DNA of 64,000 nt from Natronomonas moolapensis 8.8.11 (GTDB lineage Archaea > Halobacteriota > Halobacteria > Halobacteriales > Haloarculaceae). Below the pieces are notes generated by a model. It was not told the origin of the DNA and ran no database searches. It saw only the letters and a list, made by a program, of their open reading frames with translations. The position numbers were made by a program, and so were the translations under genes. The stretch is taken from positions 2,604,001 to 2,668,000 of the forward strand of contig NC_020388.1 in the NCBI RefSeq assembly GCF_000591055.1. Direction: 5' to 3'. Below are positions 57,937 to 64,000 of this stretch, one piece after another; within the stretch, counting starts at the first letter, position 1, and the number at the start of each line of letters is the position of its first letter.

Positions 57937-58737
57937 TTAATTCGGGGCGTCTCGGTCCTCGATCCACCGGTCGGCGGCGTACTTCCGGTCGCACAACTCG
58001 GCGGCGCGCTCGCGCTCGGCGTCGGTCCACGCGCCCGCCTCGGCACCGGCCCACTCCGCCAGCGCCGATTCCAAGCGGTCGACGAACGCCGAACGGTCCG
58101 GATCGACGCCCGAGGGCTCCGAGACCCCGCCCACGCGCTCGGCGAACGCGCCGGGACCGACGGGCGGGTCGACAAACGGGGCGAGATGCGCCTCCGGGTC
58201 GGACTCGAAGGTCAACGAACCGTGCTGGACGACCGCCTCGCGGGTCCGATACTGGGCGTTGCCGGCGAGCTTTCGGCCGTCGGGACCGACGAGGTCGTGG
58301 GCGGGATCGAGCGCCCGGAGATAACAGAGCGGCTCCCACAGCGCTGGCGCGCCCGCGTCCGCGAACCCGACGTCGGCCCCGGCCGCCTCGACGGCGGCGA
58401 GCACCGGTTCGAGGAGTTCCCGATAGCAGTCGGTCACGTCGCCGGGAAACGCCGATTTCGGGGCGACGATCGAGTAGGCGACGTCCCCGGTCGCGTCGTG
58501 GTAGATCGCGCCACCGCCCGTCTGGCGGCGCGTAACGTCGATACCGGCCGACGAGCAGTACTCCCGGTCGACGACCGCGGCGTCGGTGCCGTAGCCGAGC
58601 GAGACGGTGCTCGGCGTCCAGCGGTAGAGCCGAACCGTCGCCGGGCCGCCCGCGGCGACCGTCTCCGCGGCGACCTCGTCGAACGCCATCGAAAGCGGGC
58701 CGCCGAGTCGCTCCTCTGGAATGAGCCGCCAGTCCAT
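57937..58737 (-). CDS. Lipoate--protein ligase A family protein
   Basis: The 266-residue protein has the biotin/lipoate ligase catalytic fold: RRQTGGGAIYHD at residues 70-81, the Lys of LVGPDGRKLAGNAQYR near 157 and QHGSLTFESDP. It attaches lipoate or an octanoyl precursor to E2 or GcvH subunits. Haloarchaea have several paralogues, so it could be LplA-like, LipM-like or an octanoyl transferase. The C-terminal 60 residues (acidic, ending RKYAADRWIEDRD) resemble the accessory lipoyl-binding part. Divergent from trkH. Confidence 0.9.
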   Translation of the reverse strand: MDWRLIPEERLGGPLSMAFDEVAAETVAAGGPATVRLYRWTPSTVSLGYGTDAAVVDREYCSSAGIDVTRRQTGGGAIYHDATGDVAYSIVAPKSAFPGDVTDCYRELLEPVLAAVEAAGADVGFADAGAPALWEPLCYLRALDPAHDLVGPDGRKLAGNAQYRTREAVVQHGSLTFESDPEAHLAPFVDPPVGPGAFAERVGGVSEPSGVDPDRSAFVDRLESALAEWAGAEAGAWTDAERERAAELCDRKYAADRWIEDRDAPN

Positions 58738-58946
58738 ACCCCGTCTGTGCCGGCGGCGGATAAATCGGTTGTCGTCGTGGGACGCGCGTCGCGGGCAGAG
58801 GCTCGTCGCCGCCCGACTTCGGACGGGACCCGAGCGACCGCCACGGCCCGAACGCGCGGACGTATCCGCTCTGAGTCACGGACGCGTCTGTCCGCTTCGA
58901 CAGGTTAATACGCCGAACGGGCGACCGCAGTAGCGACTACGTAGAT

Positions 58947-60482
58947 ATGTCCCGGGGCGTCAACTGGAAGGCGAGCGTGGGGCTTCTCGGAGTCGGAATC
59001 AAATATCTCGCCGTCACGATGGTGATACCACTGATCGTAGCTGTCGCCTACGGGGAAGACGCCTGGGTGTTTCTCGTCTCGATGGCGCTCGTGGCCGTGA
59101 TCGGGCTCGTCGTGGAACGGGTGGATCCGGATCCGGACCTCGGTCCCCGGGAGGCGTTGTTGTTCGTCTCGCTCGCGTGGCTCGCCGCTGCGGCTATCGG
59201 TACCATCCCCTACCTACTCGCCGGTTACGGCACGGCGTCGACAGTTGCTCACCCAGTGAACGCGCTGTTCGAGTCGATGAGCGGGTTCACCACCACGGGA
59301 GCGACTGTGCTCGGCGAGATCAGCACGGAGCGCCACTCCCACGCCATACTGATGTGGCGCCAGCTCACGCAGTGGCTCGGCGGGATGGGGATTATCGTGC
59401 TCATGATCGCCATCCTGCCCGAAATCGCTGTCAACGGTGCCCAACTGATGGAGTCGGAGGCGCCGGGGCCGGAACTGCAAAAGCTCACGCCGAGAATAGA
59501 GGAGACGGCGCGCGCGCTGTGGCTGATCTACTTCGGGTTCACCGTGGTGTACATCCTCATCCTGTACGGGCTCCACCTCCTCGGGATGGCGCCGAACATG
59601 GACCTCTTCAACGCGATCGCCCACGGGTTCACGACCCTCCCGACCGGTGGGTTCTCGCCGGAGGCCGACAGCATCGCGGCTTTTTCCGCTGCCGTGCAGT
59701 GGGTCGTCATCCCGTTCATGATCGTGGCCGGCGTCAACTTCGCGCTGTTTTGGCACGTACTACGCGGCGAGGCGGAAGTCATGCTCGAGAACGCGGAGTT
59801 CCGCACGTACGCCGGTGCCATCGCAGTCGTGACCGCCGTCCTCGCGGTGATGCTGTTCCGCGGCGCGGCGCCGGCCATCGAGTTGGGCGGGGCGACGCAG
59901 GGGATGGCCGAGAACTCGCTTCGGCAGGCGGCGTTCCAGATCGGGTCGTTGTTGAACTCGACGGGGTTCGCCACGGCCGACTTCGCACAGTGGGACGCCG
60001 ACGCACAGATCCTGCTCATGCTCACGATGTTCATTGGCGGCTCGGCCGGCTCGACCGGCGGGGGCGTCAAGATCGTGCGATGGCTCGTCGTCGGGAAGGC
60101 GATCCGCCGAGAGCTGTTCACCTCGGCACACCCCGATGTCGTCCAGCCGGTCCGTCTGAGTGGGAACGTCGTCGACGAGGACGCCATCCGCGGGATCATG
60201 GCGTTCACCATCCTGTACGTCGTCCTGTTCGGGGTCTCGGCCGTGTTTCTGTCGCTCGACGCCGCACGGATCGGGGTCCAGTTGACGATGCTGGAATCGA
60301 CGAGCGCATCGCTCGCGACCATCGGGAACATCGGACCGGGGTTCGGTCGGTTCGGTCCGTTCGGGAGCTACCTCTTTTTATCGGACGCCTCGAAGCTGCT
60401 GCTGATCTTTTTGATGTGGATCGGGCGACTGGAGATCGTCCCGGTGCTCGCGGTGTTCGTTTCCGCGATCGACGGTCAGTGA
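58947..60482 (+). CDS. trkH: TrkH-family potassium uptake protein
   Basis: The 511-residue membrane protein has four repeated helix-pore-helix units. Selectivity-filter-like segments are SMSGFTTTGATVL (near 111), HGFTTLPTGGFSP (near 232), SLLNSTGFATADF (near 334) and TIGNIGPGFGRFG (near 459), each with the conserved Gly. It imports potassium, important for the salt-in strategy, and needs a TrkA subunit that is not encoded here. There are about ten transmembrane helices. It is a single gene divergent from lipoate ligase with a 209-base gap. Confidence 0.95.
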   Translation: MSRGVNWKASVGLLGVGIKYLAVTMVIPLIVAVAYGEDAWVFLVSMALVAVIGLVVERVDPDPDLGPREALLFVSLAWLAAAAIGTIPYLLAGYGTASTVAHPVNALFESMSGFTTTGATVLGEISTERHSHAILMWRQLTQWLGGMGIIVLMIAILPEIAVNGAQLMESEAPGPELQKLTPRIEETARALWLIYFGFTVVYILILYGLHLLGMAPNMDLFNAIAHGFTTLPTGGFSPEADSIAAFSAAVQWVVIPFMIVAGVNFALFWHVLRGEAEVMLENAEFRTYAGAIAVVTAVLAVMLFRGAAPAIELGGATQGMAENSLRQAAFQIGSLLNSTGFATADFAQWDADAQILLMLTMFIGGSAGSTGGGVKIVRWLVVGKAIRRELFTSAHPDVVQPVRLSGNVVDEDAIRGIMAFTILYVVLFGVSAVFLSLDAARIGVQLTMLESTSASLATIGNIGPGFGRFGPFGSYLFLSDASKLLLIFLMWIGRLEIVPVLAVFVSAIDGQ

Positions 60483-60811
60483 CGGCCAGATCGGTCTCGA
60501 CCGACGTATGCCTGGATCGCTCCGACGAGCGCTGACGCCGGGGGCTCCGCGTTCGGCCCGGACGGGTCTGTACGGTTCCCGGCTGAGCGTCCGCTCCTTG
60601 CTCGAGTCGAGATGTGCTTCGTCAGAGACACCGGCCCGACGGTGTGATTTTCTGTATAGCCATATGTGGTTTGTCAGTGGGACGGACCCGAGATACGCGC
60701 GAGCGAAAGAACAGGTGACGTACAGCGGTCGGGTTCCCGGACATACCCCGAATCCAGTAGAGAGAGCTATCGAAAGAGGCTCCGGCTCCCGCCAAAAGTG
60801 CCTCAGTGGCG
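60483..60811. other. Intergenic region of about 330 bases
   Basis: No gene is supported between trkH and the convergent nuclease gene. A T-rich patch TGATTTTCTGTATAG near 60646-60660 may end the trkH transcript. Confidence 0.45.
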
Positions 60812-61555
60812 TTACTGGCCGGTATCGGGTAACAACTCCCGGTCGAGTCGCTCGACGGTTTGGTCCGCGACTGTCCGCAGGTTCACGGCGTCTTCGCGGT
60901 TGTACGAGACGAGCGTCTCCAGGGAGCCGTCGACGCCGCGTTCGTGTTCGCGCCACAGCCGGACGGCGTCCCGTCCCGACATATCCGGCCGGTCGCGTTC
61001 GACGCCGACCTCGGGTTCGATCGTTTTCAGCCCGCCGGTCAGGCCGACGCGTCTGCAGGGGTACATCAAATCGAGGTGTGGCCGGTCGATGTCGAGATCG
61101 AAGGCGGTCTCGAGGAACGGGACGTCGAAGCGCGCCCCGTTGAACGTGACGAGTAACGGCGCCTCAAGCAAGTCCGCGAGGGATTCACGCGTCAGGTCGT
61201 CGCCACGGACGAGCGTCTCCGTGTCGCCGTCTCGGTGTGCACTGACACAGGTCACAGTATCGCGGTCGTGGTCGAGCCCCGTCGTCTCGATGTCGAAAAA
61301 ACACGCCTCTTCGCGGAAGTTCTCGTAGAGCCGCCAGCGCTCCTTCGAGGGAAGGACTTGCTCGAAGAACGCCGAGTCACCGTCGTCGAGGCGCGGACGG
61401 GCTCGCTCGATGAACGATTCGACCCGCTCTGCGGTCGTCGGGCCGCACAGCGACGGGTCGAACTCCGACCAGGTCCGCGCACCTGCCTGCCACAGCTTTC
61501 GCTCAGTGGTCCGGCCGACCCCCTCGATTCCGATGTAGGTGTTTTCGAGACGCAC
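60812..61555 (-). CDS. RNase H-fold 3'-5' exonuclease-like protein (YprB/RNase_H_2 type)
   Basis: The 247-residue protein has a helix-hairpin-helix-like N-terminus (about 1-60; YIGIEGVGRTTERKLWQAG) and a DEDD exonuclease domain with Exo I FFDIETTG near residue 93, Exo II TFNGARFDVPFLE near 137 and an ExoIII-like YNREDAVNLR near 218. It probably trims DNA or RNA in the cytoplasm. The start is uncertain: the frame extends upstream into the DJ-1 gene, and the GTG at 61555 (VRLENTYIGIEG) is chosen as the first place with family-like residues. It follows the DJ-1 gene on the same strand. Confidence 0.82.
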   Translation of the reverse strand: MRLENTYIGIEGVGRTTERKLWQAGARTWSEFDPSLCGPTTAERVESFIERARPRLDDGDSAFFEQVLPSKERWRLYENFREEACFFDIETTGLDHDRDTVTCVSAHRDGDTETLVRGDDLTRESLADLLEAPLLVTFNGARFDVPFLETAFDLDIDRPHLDLMYPCRRVGLTGGLKTIEPEVGVERDRPDMSGRDAVRLWREHERGVDGSLETLVSYNREDAVNLRTVADQTVERLDRELLPDTGQ

Positions 61556-61580
61556 GAGCGGCCGTTCGGGGTCCACCCGC

Positions 61581-62159
61581 CTAAACGTCCCGTTCGTACT
61601 CCAGCTCTCGGGCGACCGACGCCGCGACGTCCGGGCCACACTCCCGCTCGACCAGGTGCAACGCGAGGTCGATGCCCGACGTGATCCCGCCGGCAGTCAG
61701 CACCCGCCCGTCGTCGACGAAGCGGGCCTCCCGGGCCACACAGCCCGTATCGCGGAGGTCCGCCAAGGCGGTGTGGTGGGTCGTCGCGGGCCGGCCTTCG
61801 AGTAGCCCCGCGGCGGCCAGCAACATCGCGCCGGTGCAGACCGAGGCGACCGTCGCGCCGGCGGCGAAGGCGTCGGCGATGACCTCGGGAAGGTCACCGC
61901 GGTCGTACTCGCGTCTGACGCCCGGCCCATCGGGGTCGTTCCAACCGCCGCCGGGGACCACGAGTGCTTCGGGCGAATCGGAGACCGTGCCGTCGGGTTC
62001 GACGCGGAGGCCGCTTCTGGCCTCGACCCGATCGGCCGGCGTCACCGTTACCAATCGGGCGTCGACCCCGTCGCGCCGGGCGGCGAGTCGGAAAACCTCG
62101 TAGGGAGCGATCGCGTCGAGTTCGTCGAACCCCTCGAAAAGGAGGACATCCACGCGCAT
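61581..62159 (-). CDS. DJ-1/PfpI family protein (isocyanide-hydratase-like or regulator-like)
   Basis: The 192-residue protein has a DJ-1 fold with nucleophile Cys108 in ASVCTGAMLLAAAGLLEG and acidic residue in FDELDAIAPYEVF (near 12-24), followed by the Thr-His pair in RPATTHH and the end TAGGITSGIDLALHLV. This pattern is typical of isocyanide hydratase-like proteins and the N-domain of FtrA-like regulators. It differs from the larger DJ-1 protein at 28251. The ATG at 62159 begins the conserved MRVDVLLFEGFDE. Confidence 0.88.
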   Translation of the reverse strand: MRVDVLLFEGFDELDAIAPYEVFRLAARRDGVDARLVTVTPADRVEARSGLRVEPDGTVSDSPEALVVPGGGWNDPDGPGVRREYDRGDLPEVIADAFAAGATVASVCTGAMLLAAAGLLEGRPATTHHTALADLRDTGCVAREARFVDDGRVLTAGGITSGIDLALHLVERECGPDVAASVARELEYERDV

Positions 62160-62612
62160 ACGGTCGACTCGCCGCCTGGGAACATATACCCGCCGGACGG
62201 TCGGTAAACCGTATTCAACGATATCAAATCGCCGTGTCCCAGAAGTTGAGACTGGCCGTCTCAATGCATATGGTTCCGAATCTACTGGGAGCAAGTTGTT
62301 CTTGTCACTCGCTGAATCTTCTGAAGTGATCGCCCTCGAAAGATGCCAAGGTATCAATCACCAATTGTTTCTATATATCTGAAGAATTTATTGAACAGCG
62401 GCACGAGCCTGTAGCAACGTTTTGGATCCGTCAAAGCGCCCAGATTACAAGAAAGTCAAGACGGCCTTAAGATTAGAAGAAAGTCAAGAAGATCATCAAA
62501 TAGGGTGGATCGCGTTCGCTGTCACATACGGCTTATCGCCAACCACTCACCGACTACCCTGTTGATCCGCCCCTCTGATTGGGGACGGGTGTTGATATGA
62601 TGAAAAGAACCT
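62160..62612. other. AT-rich intergenic stretch of about 450 bases
   Basis: The base composition falls well below that of the surroundings. It contains an imperfect direct repeat GATTACAAGAAAGTCAAGA / GATTAGAAGAAAGTCAAGA at 62443 and 62471 (28-base period), and a TTTCTATATATCTG box near 62367-62380. No reading frame of note is present. It may contain foreign DNA or promoter signals. Confidence 0.5.
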
Positions 62613-62978
62613 TTAGAAGGGTGCGGTCGGGGTTCCATCGTCGTCTCCGCCGCTTTCTCCGCTGTCGGTTGTTTCTCCAGGGAATGAAGGGCTCTTGCCG
62701 CCGTGCCCACTCCCACCACCACCGCCGGTATTAGCGTGAACGGTCTCTATTTCGGCAATCTCATTCACCATCCGTTTCTTGATAGCCTGGATCGTCATCG
62801 GCGATATACCGCACCCGCTGCACGCACCCCCGAGCTGGATCGACACTTCGCCACTCTCGCGGTCAAGGTTCTGGATCGCTGCCGATCCCCCGTGCATTTC
62901 GATTTGTGGGAAGTTTTTCTGTAGGAAAGTCCCGATTTCCTCGCGCAGGTCGTCCTCACTTTTGACTTCGGAATTCAT
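62613..62978 (-). CDS. NifU-like (Nfu) iron-sulfur scaffold protein
   Basis: The 121-residue protein carries a NifU C-terminal domain with its Cys53-x2-Cys56 motif (GGACSGCGISPMT), which binds an intermolecular 4Fe-4S cluster for transfer to target proteins. The segment PQIEMHGGSAAIQNL precedes it as usual. The last 35 residues form a Gly/Ser-rich, acidic flexible tail which is unusual for Nfu. The lower GC content of the gene and flanks sets it apart from neighbours. A TATA-like box cannot be assigned with certainty. Confidence 0.9.
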   Translation of the reverse strand: MNSEVKSEDDLREEIGTFLQKNFPQIEMHGGSAAIQNLDRESGEVSIQLGGACSGCGISPMTIQAIKKRMVNEIAEIETVHANTGGGGGSGHGGKSPSFPGETTDSGESGGDDDGTPTAPF

Positions 62979-63247
62979 ATTCTTCTGTTTCGACTCTGGC
63001 CGTATAACTCTGAATTAACATGATTTTTTGATTTGTTCCAAAGTGATATCATCAGCGGTATAACTGGTGCAGTCTCTTGCTGGATTAATATGGTTCGAAA
63101 AGGGATGAGGCGAGGTGCCACGCCTCCGTGATAGACTCTGGCCAACGCGTGTCCTCCAGGGGCCCCGACTCTCGAGTGGCCGGGGGGTGTAGTCACTGCC
63201 GGGTCCGGCCACTGAATCTTTTATTTTTTCCGACCGTCGATCCAGTG

Positions 63248-63568
63248 ATGACCGAATTCGATCGGGAGAAATTCGAAGAGAAATACGTGCACTATTTCGA
63301 GGAACTGGAGACGGCATACTCGAACGCGTATCAGCAACTCCACGGACAGGCTAACTCAGAGGTTCTCCGCGCTATCGACCGGCAGGTGCTCAACGAGAGT
63401 GAGCCGGTCTACGAGGGCGATGGACAATTTCGCGTCACTTTGCCCGACGATATCGAAGAACGGAGACAGACCTTGCCAGGCGACGAGGAGACCTTTGACG
63501 CCGTTCTCACGGAGTTCGTCGATCGGATTGAAAATGAATTGCGCCAAATTTTCGGATTTGAAGAGTAA
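63248..63568 (+). CDS. DUF5783 family protein
   Basis: The 106-residue protein starts MTEFDREKFEEKYVHYFEEL and has the segments EVLRAIDRQVLNESEPVYEG and ELRQIFGFEE, matching the small haloarchaea-specific family DUF5783. It is hydrophilic, acidic and mostly helical, with no membrane segment. Function unknown. The ATG at 63248 is preceded by CTTTTATTTTTTCC about 25-30 bases upstream, a probable TATA region. Confidence 0.85.
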   Translation: MTEFDREKFEEKYVHYFEELETAYSNAYQQLHGQANSEVLRAIDRQVLNESEPVYEGDGQFRVTLPDDIEERRQTLPGDEETFDAVLTEFVDRIENELRQIFGFEE

Positions 63569-63676
63569 GCGCGGGGTAGGGTCCTTTGATCTGGAGGTGG
63601 GATCAAAACACTAGTCGCCACGAATACAGCGGTAGCGATATCGTTGCGCTCTCAACCCCTGCTCTACTGAATTGAA

Positions 63677-63826
63677 TTATATCTGGTCGCTACGCTCGCG
63701 TGTGGCTTCTCCGATGCCAGCATTCGCTGAACAAGCAGGACACGCGTACACTACGCCTGACTCATCGCCAAACACTCGTATGAACCGATCCGAAACGTGC
63801 TCTCCGCAGGTGCTGCATTCTGGCAT
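63677..63826 (-). CDS. Small CPxC zinc-finger protein (49 aa), DUF7563-like
   Basis: The reading frame from ATG 63826 to TAA 63677 encodes MPECSTCGEHVSDRFIRVFG, then a short loop and VYACPACSANAGI with a basic end. Cys4/Cys7 and Cys29/Cys32 form a treble-clef or ribbon-like zinc site. Small proteins with this pattern are common in haloarchaea. It starts four bases after the end of a further small frame on the same strand, suggesting co-transcription. Confidence 0.75.
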   Translation of the reverse strand: MPECSTCGEHVSDRFIRVFGDESGVVYACPACSANAGIGEATRERSDQI

Positions 63827-63830
63827 GGTG

Positions 63831-63995
63831 TTATCGATACGGAAGGCGTCCAATTCTGGATCTGGGAGTATCGTCGTCTACGTGATTTAGAACACCTGCA
63901 ATATTGATCAGAGCGTCTGTGCACCCGTCATAGCTCGACACGACACCGGTTGGGACAGCGGGTGAACGGTGAACCGACATGTCAGTATCTGTCAT
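63831..63995 (-). CDS. Possible small protein (54 aa), unknown
   Basis: From ATG 63995 a frame of 54 codons reads MTDTDMSVHRSPAVPTGVVS and onward to a TAA at 63831, four bases before the zinc-finger gene. Tight spacing and composition make it plausible, but the frame might be a fragment of a longer gene beyond the window, and I recognise no family. Confidence 0.4.
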   Translation of the reverse strand: MTDTDMSVHRSPAVPTGVVSSYDGCTDALINIAGVLNHVDDDTPRSRIGRLPYR

Positions 63996-64000
63996 CGCTC

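Overview
The window is a GC-rich stretch of a haloarchaeal (class Halobacteria) chromosome. The predicted proteins are acidic and rich in Asp and Glu. Many starts lie about 25-33 nt behind a TATA box with no Shine-Dalgarno sequence, which fits leaderless transcripts. Diagnostic haloarchaeal families include GfcR, the archaeosine transglycosylase, a SAMP1-like small modifier, a Bat-type regulator, DUF5783 and IS elements of the ISH1 and IS6 groups. The genus cannot be set from the sequence alone.

Layout. 1-2.1 kb: a partial M20 Zn-hydrolase divergent from an IclR regulator. 2.3-3.0 kb: an IS6-type element with a perfect 8-bp target duplication. 3.8-5.7 kb: a sugar-nucleotide epimerase and the sugar-catabolism regulator GfcR. 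5.8-13.3 kb: glycerol catabolism, with glpABC on the minus strand divergent from glpK and a membrane-protein gene. 13.5-18.7 kb: an Orc1/Cdc6-like ATPase, an FKBP-type isomerase, an Lrp regulator, an amidohydrolase, a second IS6 copy, a frameshifted methyltransferase and a DUF4242 gene. 18.8-26.8 kb: an unusual island in which three overlapping genes encode periplasmic-binding-protein-fold proteins without signal peptides, next to a cupin, a VOC protein and two tungsten aldehyde ferredoxin oxidoreductases. 26.8-36.9 kb: an ASST-like beta-propeller, a DJ-1 protein, enoyl-CoA hydratase, a SAMP1-like modifier with an extra C-terminal tail, tgtA, nikR, a cobalamin adenosyltransferase, a universal stress protein and an SSS/DUF4212 solute symporter. 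36.9-38.0 kb: an intact ISH1-like IS5 element. 38.2-41 kb: an acyl-CoA ligase, an enoyl-CoA hydratase and a miniature IS200/IS605 derivative. 41-47 kb: a branched-chain amino-acid/amide-type ABC operon with a thioredoxin-fold protein. 47-54 kb: two acetyl-CoA synthetases in direct orientation flanking a Bat-like regulator. 54-64 kb: cobyric acid synthase, methyltransferase, endonuclease IV, lipoate ligase, TrkH, an RNase-H-fold nuclease, DJ-1, a NifU-like scaffold and small zinc-finger proteins.

The genes suggest an aerobic heterotroph that uses glycerol, acetate, fatty acids and amino acids or amides. The observations most worth following up are: the SAMP1-like protein that does not end in Gly-Gly; the island of signal-less binding-protein-fold proteins with tungsten oxidoreductases; the ISH1-like insertion that separates a TATA box from the DUF4212/symporter operon; the loss of the conserved hinge motif in the second acetyl-CoA synthetase; the mosaic identity of the two synthetase genes; and a tnpB-less element that keeps both IS605-type ends.
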